Shown here: positions 37,641 to 50,061 of the stretch, one piece after another | How positions within the stretch are numbered: position 1 is the stretch's first letter | Layout: each line of letters begins with the position of its first letter | Assembly: GCA_029718625.1 (NCBI GenBank) | Contig: CM056376.1 | Location: forward strand, 91,272,895-91,336,894 | DNA length: 64,000 bases | Source of the DNA: Synaphobranchus kaupii | Lineage: Eukaryota; Chordata; Actinopteri; Anguilliformes; Synaphobranchidae | Direction of reading: 5' to 3' | Position numbers and translations under genes: made by a program | The notes under the pieces: model-generated | The model's database searches: none | The model's input: the letters and a program-made list of their open reading frames with translations, nothing else | Told to the model about the DNA's origin: nothing

Positions 37641-38200
37641 ACTCTCTGAACTAATATGCAGGAGGAGTTTATACACTGTTCTCTCTCTCTCTGAACTAAT
37701 ATGCAGGAGGAGTTTATACACTGTTCTCTCTCTCTGAACTAATATGCAGGAGGAGTTTATACACTGTTCTCTCTCTCTCTGAACTAATATGCAGGAGGAG
37801 TTTATACACTGTTCTCTCTCTCTGAACTAATATGCAGGAGGAGTTTATACACTGTTCTCTCTCTCTCTCTGAACTAATATGCAGGAGGAGTTTATACACT
37901 GTTCTCTCTCTCTGAACTAATATGCAGGAGGAGTTTATACACTGTTCTCTCTCTCTGAACTAATATGCAGGAGTTTATACACTGTTCTCTCTCTGAACTA
38001 ATAATGCAGGAGTTTATACACTGTTCTCTCTCTGTGAGCTAATAATGCAGGAGTTTAAACACTGTTCTCTCTCTGTGAACTAATAATGCAGGAGTTTATA
38101 CACTGTTCTCTCTCTCTGAACTAATATGCAGGAGGTCGTACATCTCTCTTTCTCTCTAGAGTAACATGCAGGAGGGGTTTGTACACTGTTCTCTTTCTGA
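37641..38200. repeat. minisatellite, about a dozen 39-47 bp units
   Basis: The unit reads CTGAACTAATATGCAGGAGG then AGTTTATACACTGTT and a variable (CT)n. Unit length varies through the CT tract and loss of GAGGAG. The last degenerate unit (about 38150-38200) runs directly into the splice donor of the exon at 38207-38343: its TTTCTGAAC abuts GTACC. Confidence 0.93.
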
Positions 38201-38206
38201 ACGTAC

Positions 38207-38343
38207 CAGACAGGAGAAGGAATCATTCATTCTGTGCTGCAGCGTGCATTTCTGGAGCAGGCGGAACATGGCAGCGTGATCGAAGCGGCACGGCACCGCC
38301 GATATCAGCTCCTCTACACCCTGCCTCTGAGTCCGCTCCAGAC
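38207..38343 (-). CDS. cadps2: cadps2 exon 7 of 17: linker after PH domain
   Basis: After two bases of a split Ser codon the exon encodes 45 residues: LERTQRQGVEELISAVPCRF, DHAAMFRLLQKCTLQHRMND, SFSCL. These match the family segment ADRFQKHGMDEFIS.NPC..DHA.LF...Q..TL.HR.NDSYSCL, but this is the most diverged exon in the window. The acceptor is TGTGCGTAG and the donor GTACGT. The donor abuts a minisatellite (37641-38200). Confidence 0.92.
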
Positions 38344-40659
38344 CTACGCACAGGAGAGAGAGACGGAGAGTAAGAGAAAAGGAGAAAGAGAGAGAATGAG
38401 AAGGACGTGTTGAGATTCAGAGAAAGGGGCAAACACTAGTTGTAAACAGTAGTAAATTCAGTGTAAAAGCAGTGATCTTACACTTCCTTGTCTACCCACA
38501 ATTCAGCTTGTGTCTCATTACCACAGGCATAAAAAGACTTACAAACAACAGGCCCCATGACGGCTGGGCAAAGAAAAAGCGAAATCAATCTGTTTGCGCC
38601 ATATAACAGCTGTCTCAGCCGAAGGTTGACTAACGGCCACGTTATAAACATTCATGTTTTTTCTCCATTTATACCCGCTGTAAATACGCATTCACAATTC
38701 ACAGCGCGCAGAGCTCTTTTGCTGCACGTTCATCGATCTGCCGCTGATGAAAAGGAATACATTACTTTCACGCAGAGCCACGCGGTGGATCGCACGCGGC
38801 ACTGCAGACAAACAAAGGCTGAGTTCTTGTGTTTATAATTTCAAATCGGTGCCGTCACCGGCTCCCTCACCTAAACCGGCCCGGCAGATTCTGTGAGTTA
38901 CCATTTGTTTTTTAACGCTTAGCTATAAATAACAGAAACTGACGCAGCCCGGTGCAAAACAGACACGACTCCAGAACGCACTGGCCACCGAGGTCACCAT
39001 TACATTCGACACCCAGGGCCACAAGCTCCCAGACACACATAAGGAGCCATCTGGGGCGACGCAAGATCTTTAACATGAGCGGTTGTGCTCTGTGAGCCGT
39101 GAACAATACCTTCTTATTATAGTTTTGTCACGGCCATATGCACAGGACTCCGCAGTCTAAATAAAGCCGCGGCGAACTGTGTATGCGTGTCGGTGAAGGG
39201 TGGAAACTTCACTGGGAGCAAGAGTGGCCAGAGAGGAAGGGGGAGGTGGTAGGGCGGGGGGACTGTATACGTGACAACACAAGTAAGGGACAAGAAGAAA
39301 CCGAACTAAGAAACCATGGCAGGGGCACGCGCATAAAAATAAATGAGGAAGATGTGAAGAGGGCATCGGGGATCTGAGGATGGTTATGAAAGGAGAGTGA
39401 GTGGGAGAAAAAGGCAAAAGAGGGAAAAAGATAGAGAGAAAGCGGTGTGCCCTGGTTCATTTCCAGTCTTTTCATCCTGATGGCCACGCACATCCTCCAA
39501 AAAAACAAAAAAAACAACAACTAATGGCCATGGAACTTCCTCGTATGACACAGAAGCCACAAAAGACCAAGTCTTTGGAAAAGGGTCGCGCGACGCCTCG
39601 GACGCCTCCGGGTCCATCAAAAGACGGGCATTAGTTATCGCTTTTATTAACACGGCCATTTTGGGCATGCGGACGACTTTGTGGTCACTGTATAGACAGA
39701 GAAAAGCCTCATATTGCCCGGGAGCAGCAAGGCTTTCTGAGACCGACAGAAGTGCAACCCGCAATCAACTTAGAATCGACTCTTCCCCACAAAAGTGGCT
39801 CGCCCCCTCTTTGTCCCTCTTTAATTCCGATGTAGGTCATTTTACACTCATTACCGCAAACGCATCGTTCCTTAATGCAATTTAGAGAAAGGGAAAAATG
39901 GGGGGAAAAAAAAACACCAGTGTGTCCTAGCCAAGGAAATTCTAAAGAAAGGACACAAAGAGATATAGATTAAGTCCGATAACAGAGACGAGGAAACGTA
40001 ATATTGATCTGGAGCGAGGCATGATGTTAACATATTCAGTCACATTGAGAAATCATATTGATCCATGTCATCTTTAACTCCCAGCTATTATCCACTGATG
40101 GGGGAGTTTGGGGGGGGCGTTGGAGGAGGGGGGGTGGGTTATTTAATCTGAGCTGAAGGGCCACGGTGTCCTCGGATGCGGGAGAGATCAGCCCAGGCTC
40201 CGGCTCCATCATCACAACAACCGTCACATCCATTTGACATCTCCCAGCAAGGTGGACGACAACAACGACAGGTTATCGACACGAGGGGCGGGAGGAGAAG
40301 GGTTAGGGAATTGGTGGGAGAGATTATTTCAGGTATGAAGGGGTATCAGGAGCGCCCGCTTCAGCGAGCATCATCTTGGGGGAGATACAGATGAGGACAG
40401 ACAGAACCCCCCCCGGCTCCCTAAACGTTTGCCGGTCACCTCAGAAAACGCAGAGAGTAAAGACCGCACGCAGCCTTCAGACACAAAACTCTCGAAATGA
40501 AACATCAATCTCCTGCCAGCTGATAGGGACTTCGGTATTGAGTGGAACACGCTGTGAAAGCCAGGCAGCGAGAACGCTTTTCTTTTATGACAAATTTCTT
40601 TTAAATTCTGAAAAGGAATGGGAGAATTCGCAAGTGAACAGCATCCTAAAGTAACAACA

Positions 40660-41065
40660 ACAGTACCGTGTGACGGATGAGCCTCACAGCCTCGGATTGA
40701 ATCCGGGCCGTGCCAGTGCCGACTGCGGCTGGAAGCTCCGTAGGCCAACGCGCATCAGCCGGATAGGGTTCCGCACGCATCGCCGTCTAGCGACCCGCGT
40801 TGGCCGGGGCGCCCTTAGTTTGCAGTCGGAGCCACACATATGAAAGGTCTTCCTCCAACTCGCTCGGCTGTAGCGTGCGGTGTGAAAAGCAGCCACGTGA
40901 CACCACGTGTTTCGGAGGAGAACCGTGAGATGTCTACACTCTTCTGAATCGGCAGTGAGGTTTGCGCATATATACGGTTGTGGTTAGGGTTAGATTCTAA
41001 ATGTGGGCGTGAATTGGATATGCTCAGCCCTGCGTTGGGTGCCAAAATTATTTTTTTAAAGTACA
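40660..41065 (+). repeat. tRNA-derived SINE-like repeat
   Basis: GGATTGAATCCGGGCC (40695-40710) fits a pol III B box. The GC-rich body (CATCGCCGTCTAGCGACCCG) and the tail (GGGTGCCAAAATTATT, then T/A-rich) have the layout of dispersed fish SINEs. A clear A box is not visible, so the head may be truncated. The family is not named. Confidence 0.5.
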
Positions 41066-42269
41066 ATGTGAGAAGTGCTGTTATTATAAATTAATTAAAT
41101 GTTTTTTTTTTTTTTGAACAAATGCTCTAATTCTGACCAAGGATAGCTGCACTGCCAATGAAAAGGCACTGTGAAAAACAATTGCAGGGTCATGCTAGCA
41201 TATTGTCGATGAGGATAATAGTCAGAAGCAGCAGCATCGATGCAAATACATCTCTCTTAAAAAGTCGTCCCGTGACTTCAACTGCCTTTCAAACGACGGG
41301 GTCGACTGAAATTTAAGCCATTTCTTCAAACATATAAAGATATTAAAAGATTTTCAACATGTAATTAAATAAATCGTGATTGTATTGAAAACATACAAAG
41401 TCAGAGGATTTTAAACCGTTAAATACACATGAGCTGCAGTCCAAATGGTTCCAAAAAAGCCAAAATGTGATACCTCACCACAGAACTGTGAGTCCAGTCA
41501 GAAATGAGATGTAATGCGGCAAGGTTAGATCATCTCAAATGGGTAATTCCTACAGCTTGGAAGAATAAAAGTGCGGTAATTTATGACAAGCTACGTGTTT
41601 TTTAAGAAGCACCTTCATTCACAAACAAACTCGCCAGGACAAGACACACTCTTCTCAGAATGCACCTTCTGTGTGTGGCATTTTCGAACAAAGGACTGCG
41701 TCACAGAGGACGTTATCCGCGCAAACCAAGCCAATTTTTCAATGTCAATTGAGTGTGTCAAATTTAATCGAAATAACGACTTTGGACTGTGGCTCCCTCG
41801 AGTTGAAATTTTATGTTCACTGAACCACAAATGGAAAAACATTTCGGGACACCTTAGCCTTCACCCTGGCGTAGAGAAAAGCAGCACGCAGGCGGATAAA
41901 ACAAAGCACCTGACTAATGTAAGGCAATCGAGATAATCAGGGGCAGATAGGGAAAAGACAGAGTCAAGTGAATGTTAACCACTATTTCGTTCAGCTCTGC
42001 CGAAGGGCAAGGCTTATAAAACACATCAGCAATTGTTGGTTCGATAAGCATACATGAACTTGAGCGAGCAAGGTCAAGATGTGTTCCTTTCTGTCAGTGT
42101 TTCTAAGTGTCGGTGTCTTGGGTTGTGAGCTGCATATGGCGGTTAACACATTTCACATACTGCTGGCAATAATAGTTGAAAAAAAGTAGTGAGTGCAGTT
42201 TTAGTAGCGGTAAGTGCATGTACTCTATTTGTATCTGGTTTCTGAACTTACAATCCAGTGTATTTGTGA

Positions 42270-42351
42270 GTAGTGTGTGTGTGTGTGTGTGTGTGTGTGT
42301 ATTTTTGTGTGTATGTGTGTGTGTGCATTTGTGTGTGTGTGTGTGCCCACA
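42270..42351. repeat. (TG)n microsatellite
   Basis: TG units with TATTTT and CATT interruptions. Confidence 0.93.
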
Positions 42352-43032
42352 TGTGTGTCCATGTATTTATCTGTACACCTGTGCTTGTGAGCACAGAAAG
42401 AGCATGCTGTTCTGATGAGTCTGCGCACTTACAGAATAACCAGGCATTAGTGGGTTCACAGTTGATATCATTAACATATCAAATCTAAATTATGCCTAAA
42501 CCCCTGCGTCTGCCTCAGTTAAATATCTGTTGCTGGAAAGCGGGTAAGACAGACATGTGGTTCCATATAATGACACAATATAATATTAATGTTCAATATT
42601 AAAGTACAATATAATATTAATGTCTTCCTGTCTTAAACCCACAGAAACCAGCATCTTTCATACAGCAAATGGGAAGGTCCTTTCCCCCGTTACTGTCTGA
42701 TTGGCCATTACACGCCAGCCCGTACTGAACTACCAAGCAACCTGTAGCTCCCCCTTGGTTCTGATACACCCTGATGTTTGAGTGAGATTACAAGCGGATT
42801 GATGGCTTTGCTCTGGCTCTGAGATTGTGCCCCTGGTTAATCAGGGTAGCAGCCTGAAGGGGAACCCCAAACTTCTACTCCACCCCCTCCAAAACTCCAC
42901 CCCCATGCTGCTTTGGATTATACTGGAAAATGAGATTACAGGAAAGAGGTCGTGTGCATCTGTCTAAGCGCTGAGGGTGGAGTGGCCATGGGGGAAAAAA
43001 GAATGGTGGAAAGTGGTCGGGGCAATGCCTAC

Positions 43033-43243
43033 TCAGCAATGAGACGGGAGCGTCAGCCTGCGGGTTTCCGCCTCTGCAGTTCTGCCTCTGGTTTTGCGGA
43101 GGGCGGGACGGGTTTGTAGGACTGGCCCGTGGCTCGGTACATGGCCTGGACCCACAGGACACGGTCCTGCTCGTCGTCACTGGCGAACACCACCAGGTCA
43201 CCCTCTCTCACCGCGCTGAAGAACACCTGTCCACCCTGGAGAC
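43033..43243 (-). CDS. cadps2: cadps2 exon 6 of 17: end of PH domain, with a +1 frameshift
   Basis: The first part is clear PH domain: [47 protein letters not shown]. In this frame translation then stops at TGA 43053-43055. One base over, the same DNA reads [20 protein letters not shown], which aligns with the family segment containing QKLN..KGGN and QLDAPIS. The exon is 211 bp; joining both neighbours in phase needs 210. So one extra base probably lies in about 43096-43108 (a GC-rich stretch). The donor is then GTAGGC, leaving one base, which fits the next exon exactly. An assembly indel is the simplest explanation; a real mutation or a truncated isoform cannot be excluded. Confidence 0.9.
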
Positions 43244-43639
43244 CTGACAGAGCACACACATGTACTTATACACACTCTGACAGACCAGTGACATACTTAG
43301 ACACACTTAGAAAGACCAGATACAAACAAACAGTTCAACAAGCACGGTCGCATAGTAAAAGGAGAGTAGCGCCTTACTAAGTGTCAGAGTAATAGTGTAC
43401 TAACAGGTTCAAGGTCAAGGTAATCTATAATCCGCGAAGAGCAATTTGTTGCACAGCCAGCATTAATACAATCATCATCAACAATCAACACACACCAATC
43501 AACACACAACCAATTCACACAAAAAAGATGGAATTACATAATGTTATTCAAAAGGCCAATAGCAGCAGGGACAAATGAGTTCTTAAATCTACTGGTCCTG
43601 CATCTCGGCAGATTATATCTGCGACCAGGTGAGTAGTAC
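43244..43639. other. cadps2 intron 5-6
   Basis: A short intron of 396 bp, CA-rich in parts. No repeat family or extra exon was recognised. Confidence 0.75.
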
Positions 43640-43748
43640 CTGGCTGAGGTTCCGAGTAGTCCACAGTGTAGCCTTCCAGTTGCATCAGTTCATGCGGCTC
43701 TGATTTCTTCTCCCGATAACTGCACATGGCAAAAGTGTACTGGCTGAC
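43640..43748 (-). CDS. cadps2: cadps2 exon 5 of 17: PH domain
   Basis: It encodes 36 residues, [20 protein letters not shown] followed by [16 protein letters not shown], plus the first base of a Gly codon. The acceptor is TATTGCAG and the donor [21 protein letters not shown] is the CADPS2 form; CADPS has AEPQELLQLDGYTVDY. It is 109 bp, phase 0 to phase 1. Confidence 0.96.
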
Positions 43749-45888
43749 CTGCAATACATATAACCCAACTCATCGCTACACAGACTACACAATACCACAT
43801 CCACCCCAAGAAAGTGCACTCTATAACAGGGAGAACAGACCATCACAAGTACAGTACACAGAACTCAACACTTCACATACAGCATGCCACATAAAATCCA
43901 ATTAATCACACACTGAATTACACATAACACATCAAACACAGTGTCCATCAGAATGATTGGCAACCCAAAAAAAAATTCTCAAAACACATCTGTCACTATT
44001 ATTGGCAACGCTAGAAATAGTTACAAACAAGCACACCAGAGTCTTTAGGAACTATTATGTGGTCATTCTCAATTTACGGTTTCATTGGTGTATAAATATG
44101 AGGTGACACACAGGCCAAAACACCTTAGTCATCCATCGATATGGGGAAGATCAGAGAACACACAAATTAAGTGAGAGAAGGTTGTTGACCTTCATAAATC
44201 ATGGCTATAAAAAAATAGCTTCATGTCTGAATCCACATATTTCTACCATTACGACAATAATTAAGAAGTTTAAAGCAACTGGAGCTGTGATGAACCTGCA
44301 AGTATAATTTAGCCCCCACGCACAGTGAGGAGGATGGTTTGAGAGGCAAAAAGTTTGAGAATTGCAGAAGTTGCATCCTGGGGTCACCAAAAGTACATTT
44401 AGACACCATCTCTATGCCCACAAACTATTTAGATGAAGAAAGCCTCTGCTGCCATCATACCACAAACACAAGTGCCTGGGGTGTTACCAGAATTTAGATT
44501 GGAACCGGTTGCTATGTTCAGACGAGACAAAAATTGAGCTTTTTTGCAAAAATGGCAAAGGTAAGTTTGGCGTAATTGTTAGAATTCATGGCATCATAGC
44601 CTCCATGGAATACCAGGAGATTTTAGACCAAAATCTGGTTGCCTCTGCTCTGCTAGAAGACTAAAAGTGGGTCGTGGTTTGATCTTCCAGCAGGAAAATT
44701 ATCCAAGGCATAAATCTACACAAAAATGCTACACTGACCACAGAATCTAGGTTTTGCAATGGCCATCCCAGTCCCCCTGACCTGAACCCCATTGAAAACA
44801 TGTGGGTTGTGCTGAAGAGGAGAGTCCACAAGTGAGGACCAAGGGCTCTGGAGAGATTCTGTATGAAGGAATGGTCTCAAATCCATTGCTATGTGTTCTC
44901 CAACCTGATCAACCATTACAGGAGAAGACTCAGTGCTGTTATCTTGGCAAAGGAAGGGTGCACAAAGTACTGACTACAGGGACGCCAATAATTGTGACAC
45001 ACATCTTCTTCAAAATAAAAATTATTTTGTATAAAAAATCAGTTTTTCTTCTGATCAACTGTATTACAATTAAACTATATACTTTTCTGAGCATAGAAGA
45101 TAAATAAATAAATAAATAAACTGAATTTGAATTTGCACTTTTTGCTCATATGGATGCCAATAATTCTGGTAGGCACTGTATAAAAGAACACACCCCATAC
45201 ATTGTACAATATATAACCCAACACATCACAAACAGTATCACATATAACCCAACGCATCACTTACATTATACCACGTGCAACCTAACTTATCATAGTCTCT
45301 GTACCACATATAGAACAACATAGAATATTAGATACAGTAAACCACATAAGTTACATACTGGAAACTACATGCAACATAGTTCACAACCTGTAATGCATAT
45401 GTAGACTTCATAATGTTAAACACAATACATTATATAAAACATAACATACAATACTGATAACACTCCATATAAACTACAATAACATCTACATCATAGCAAT
45501 CCAGTTACAGTCTTTACTTGTAATCATGGCTGTATGCAAAGTTTGTTAATATACATTTAACTAAGATTTGTTTAAATCAATTGATACAATGAAATACACG
45601 TCTGAAAATAATGTAAACCAATTATGAACAATGTCCAGAATCACAGTGGCAATTCAATCACCTATATGGATGAATCCCTCCTAGAACCTTAGGAAAATAA
45701 ATTACAATGACAATTTAAAATGTAGTAATTTAGCAAACCCTTTCAGTCAAAATGACTTCAAAAAGTGTACTTCAAAAAGATAAATATTTTGTTTCTGCCT
45801 TTCCTTATAAAGCTCTTCGTAAAAGCATAAGGAGGATTTTTACCCTGAGAATTAAGAAAAAATAAAAAGATAACGGTAAACAAATTAC
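43749..45888. other. cadps2 intron 4-5
   Basis: Mostly degenerate CATATAACCCAACACATCAC-like tandem sequence (43749-43938 and 45179-45480) interrupted by a decayed Tc1 element (43939-45178). Confidence 0.65.
43939..45178 (+). mobile_element. decayed Tc1-like transposon
   Basis: The ends are CAGTGTCCATCAGAATGATT on the left and, complemented, CAGTGCCTACCAGAATTATT on the right, with TA on the right flank. Plus-strand transposase traces include an N-terminal part near 44140-44300 and DLNPIENMWVVLKRRVHK at 44773-44835, followed by a stop. Many stops and shifts separate the pieces, so it is much older than the other Tc1 copies. Confidence 0.82.
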
Positions 45889-45955
45889 CTGGACAAGGAC
45901 AAAATATCGTCGTTTCCACCGCTTCCACACTCTTTGTCCCAATGCATAAAGATAC
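45889..45955 (-). CDS. cadps2: cadps2 exon 4 of 17: PH domain, basic strand
   Basis: A 67-bp microexon-sized exon between TATTTACAG and GTAATT. It encodes one completing base plus 22 residues, YLYALGQRVWKRWKRRYFVL then VQ. The KRWKRRYF cluster is the basic face of the PH domain, which in CAPS proteins binds PI(4,5)P2 at the plasma membrane. It lies between the assembly gap side (5') and a decayed Tc1 element (3'). Confidence 0.95.
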
Positions 45956-48282
45956 CTGTAAATACAATTGCATATAGCCTACTAAGTAACTGCTTATTGC
46001 TACAGATATAGCTACTGGCAGTGTTAACCTTCATTTGAATTTCATCACATCAGAGGAAAAAAATACAATATTTGTTTGGAGAGATGGCAGATTCATATAT
46101 ATTTTTTCCGAAGATATAACTAGCCTATTTGAAAAACGTTTTCCCTATACAATAATATTCTCCAAAAATAGACGTAATTGAAAATGGTGTGGCTAATTGA
46201 AGACAATATTTTAATTGTTAGAAGAAAATTATTATTATTATTATTATTGTTTTTTATTATACCAGCATATAGGCTACAGTCATTGATTGATAGCCAAGTG
46301 ATATTAAAACTTGATCTCGCTCCTGTGCCATTGACTCTTTTGAATCCGCAAATTTGCGGTATTAATGTAGATTAGGTGACGGAAAAAAACACATCGGAGA
46401 GTCTGGTGTTCCGGGGTTTTAAACACTACAACAGATTAGGCTAATCCGACATTAATTTCTCTCTCGGATACCACAAGAGACACAAACGTCCGCTGCGTGG
46501 CTCTGGGATGCAGCTAAATTGGCGTGCGAATTTGACTGTATACACATTATGATCACAAGTTCCCTTGAGTAGCTAGCCTAGTTTACAGTCATTAGCCTAC
46601 TCACCGTCATAACTAAAGAAACGCGAAAATAAAATCAATAAAAATCAACGGCGAAGGATAAAAGTATAAGTAGCATCTTAATCACATCCGTCAATTAGCC
46701 GAATCAGTCGTTATGGATAATGCAATGAAACTGAATGTTTTAAAACATGTTCAATAACTTCAAGGTCAGTGAATTATAACTTCAATAACCCCCCTTAGTG
46801 TTATAAAAATATAATACAGAGGGGAAACTGGCCAGTCTCTTTAGTTAGACTATAATACAGAAAAGGGAAACAAATTAAAAGCCAAAAGCGTGTTCAAGTG
46901 CCTGAAGTACGAACCCGGCATGCTCAAACTCAAATGGTAGGCTAAATGAACGTCCGTTTCTGTTTTCTCAGCGTTTTTATTAAACTTGAATAAGTCGTCA
47001 AAAACGGAGGAATGAAGCAATCTGGACGCTGAATAATCAATCTTTCATTCTCGAAAATCAAACAATAAGAAATGTGTGCGTGGGGGGGGGAATCAATACG
47101 GAGCTGAGACACTTTGTGTGGGGCGGAAAGGGTGCCCTTTAAGGGAGAAAAAAGCTCACAGTCAAGGTTGAAAGAGCAATGAATGCAGTCTGTGAAATCT
47201 GGGCCATTCTGCTGGAGCTGGGTTAACATGTGGCAGAAGTAATCATCCACTTGTGAAAATGATTTTCAGTTCATTCTCAAACACCTTTCAGACGCTCATG
47301 ATCCCATTTAGGCGACAACAATGCTGGCTATCTGTGGGTACGGCGGCCAATCGGACTGCACTGCCTGAGGCGCGTTCCAGTCCTTCGCGGCGTATATTCC
47401 GAGCTAGCGGCATAATAGAAGTCTTCGGCCCGCTACATTCCTGCCTGTAGGCTACTCAGGTTTAAGGCATTTATTGTCACGCCAATGTCTTGGAGGCCAT
47501 TAGCAACTAATAGGCTATAACACGAAATACCTTCTTTTTAAAATGCTTGATGCATTTTAAAGCGCTCCCGAGGATGAAAATAAAAAGTTCACATATAGGC
47601 CTAACAGAAAATAGCCTATATAGGCTACGTAGCTATAGCCAACATGTAAAGAGGCAGCCTAAAATACAAAACAAGATTGGTGTTCATCAGTTAAGCAAAG
47701 AACAACATTTAGGATTCCTACCCTAAATCTTGCGTTAAAACCATATAACTGCATCAATTTAATAGGTCTATTCTATCAAAAACGACACTAGTGATTTTTA
47801 CTCTTTAGGGCAAATAAAGTGGGAAAACAACTAATTTTAACCTTTGAATGACATACATCTATTCAGTAGTTCTGAATACATTAACATAAAGGAAGTTCAA
47901 ATCCTTCACACTATTGCTATTGTCATTTAGTAAAATATATCTTAATTCAATTTCTAGAAAAAATATACAATTTAACAGACAGTTCAATTACACATTAGCC
48001 TACTAATGAAAGCATCAAAACGCAAAGAAGTGAGTCTTGTCCCTCCTGTCAAATTAATTGATTTATGTTTACAATCCAGTCTGTAACAAATGTACTTTAT
48101 TAGAAACGACAAGGAAATCGACTAATTATAGGCTAATGTAAGTGCCTTTCCAGCAATCTCGAATTTCTAAATAGTCTATTAATTAAAAATGTAATCAATA
48201 TCAATGATATTCCCTTGGAATATGCAGGCCGAGAAATGCATGCATTAAAACTAAAACTGTCATTTCATATTTCTCGGCATAA

Positions 48283-48782
48283 NNNNNNNNNNNNNNNNNN
48301 NNNNNNNNNNNNNNNNNNNNNNNNNNNNNNNNNNNNNNNNNNNNNNNNNNNNNNNNNNNNNNNNNNNNNNNNNNNNNNNNNNNNNNNNNNNNNNNNNNNN
48401 NNNNNNNNNNNNNNNNNNNNNNNNNNNNNNNNNNNNNNNNNNNNNNNNNNNNNNNNNNNNNNNNNNNNNNNNNNNNNNNNNNNNNNNNNNNNNNNNNNNN
48501 NNNNNNNNNNNNNNNNNNNNNNNNNNNNNNNNNNNNNNNNNNNNNNNNNNNNNNNNNNNNNNNNNNNNNNNNNNNNNNNNNNNNNNNNNNNNNNNNNNNN
48601 NNNNNNNNNNNNNNNNNNNNNNNNNNNNNNNNNNNNNNNNNNNNNNNNNNNNNNNNNNNNNNNNNNNNNNNNNNNNNNNNNNNNNNNNNNNNNNNNNNNN
48701 NNNNNNNNNNNNNNNNNNNNNNNNNNNNNNNNNNNNNNNNNNNNNNNNNNNNNNNNNNNNNNNNNNNNNNNNNNNNNNNNNN
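48283..48782. other. assembly gap, 500 N
   Basis: Exactly 500 N, a placeholder length used by some scaffolding tools, so the true distance is unknown. The G-rich tract lies 65 bp away. Confidence 0.98.
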
Positions 48783-48847
48783 TGCATTGGATATTCCTCA
48801 AACGAAGCCCTATTTTGCTCCACATGCCTGGTGAGATCAAAATGAAT

Positions 48848-48902
48848 GGGGGGGTGGGGTGGGGTGGGGTGGGGTGGTGGGGGGGGGGGGGGGGGGGGGG
48901 GG
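48848..48902. repeat. (GGGGT)n and poly(G) tract
   Basis: Several GGGGT units followed by about 23 G. It is strongly G-quadruplex-prone on the plus strand. Confidence 0.93.
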
Positions 48903-49224
48903 CAAGGGAGCCAGAAGGCGAGATGCGTCTATGTGAACAGTGCCTGAGCACGTGGAACAACAGCATGGTTAACGGACATGGGAGCTATCTGTACAATTAA
49001 AGCGCTCGGTGTCTCCAGCGTATTGAGTCCATGGTGTGTCTCCCGTCCACACCACCTCTGTTCTCCCTAATGAGAGGGTAACTCTGAGACAGTGGGAGAG
49101 GCTGAAAACACTCTGAATGGCACGCTGAGGGTCTCAGCCTCCCTGCCTCTGGCCAACAGATGGCTGCTTTAACGGGGAGCATTCAACCTGAAAAAAACCT
49201 TACCAAAGAGCACATAGAGTCCTC

Positions 49225-49228
<4 letters not shown>

Positions 49229-49264
<36 letters not shown>

Positions 49265-49357
49265 GTGTGAGTGAGAGAGTGCATTTGTGTGACCTTGAAA
49301 GCGAGAGTTTGTGTGTCTGTGTATATGTGTGCATGTGTGTGTGAGAGTCAGAGAGAG

Positions 49358-49419
<62 letters not shown>
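49229..49419. repeat. (TG)n microsatellite, compound
   Basis: Two long TG blocks (49229-49269 and about 49362-49419) separated by GA/GT-rich sequence. Confidence 0.95.
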
Positions 49420-49425
<6 letters not shown>

Positions 49426-50047
49426 CGTGTGTTCAACAACTGCCCTCTTCAGCCACTGGAGGGGTCAGCTGAGATGGTAATTAGAATCTGAAGAGGCTCT
49501 TGCCAATTATAAAGCCCCATTCACTGCTCATTACCATTCACTGAACATCCTAGGCCTCTTCACTAATTAGTCAGATGATCATTAAAGGATGACCTGGCAG
49601 CCCAGGGGGGTCCTGGGCCATACAGACAGACCGTGACAGGACAACGGCTGCAGGTAAAACCCATATTCTGTTCAAGGAATGGGTACTTCACACAACAACA
49701 GTGTGCCTTAAAGTCCCCCAACACAATCCTCATCACAGGAATCAACTACTCCCCCAACACAGTACTCACACTGGCCTCTCAAAAAGGCTTTCATTTATAA
49801 GGTAGATGATTATATATTTTTTTAAAATAAAAGTCCCCCCCCCCCCACAAATACACTAAGAATTAATTCTGAAAAGTATTCTAAATGTACTGATTTTACC
49901 CCAACCTTATAATTCAATAAAAATAACAAGGCCAAATACTCATTAATGACAACTAAATGAATTAAACTTCAACAGCAACCCATAATTGCTTGCAAATTTA
50001 TAAAAAGATGTTCTGACTGTATGCTATGCTGCAAGTTTTTGACAACA

Positions 50048-50061
50048 ATGCCCTCTGCTGG
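50048..50061 (-). promoter_or_regulatory. CTCF-like motif, minus strand
   Basis: The minus strand reads CCAGCAGAGGGCAT, 13 of 14 positions of the vertebrate CTCF core CCASYAGRKGGCRS. Binding is not shown. Confidence 0.5.

Larger units (their letters stand above)
33774..38206. other. cadps2 intron 7-8
   Basis: Contains CT-rich sequence (34515-34572), a C16 tract (35490-35505), a candidate regulatory inverted repeat (35184-35251) and the minisatellite adjoining the exon 7 donor (37641-38200). No exon was found. Confidence 0.6.
38344..43032. other. cadps2 intron 6-7
   Basis: Contains GA-rich sequence, moderately CpG-rich single-copy-looking sequence (38900-39800), a SINE (40660-41065), and a (TG)n microsatellite (42270-42351). 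No exon was recognised. Confidence 0.6.

Noticed and set aside
37641..38200. CRISPR-like regular repeat
   Set aside because: The repeats are directly adjacent without unique spacers, and the DNA is vertebrate; it is a minisatellite.
48215..49000. Frames of 187-261 codons across the gap
   Set aside because: They consist mainly of N.
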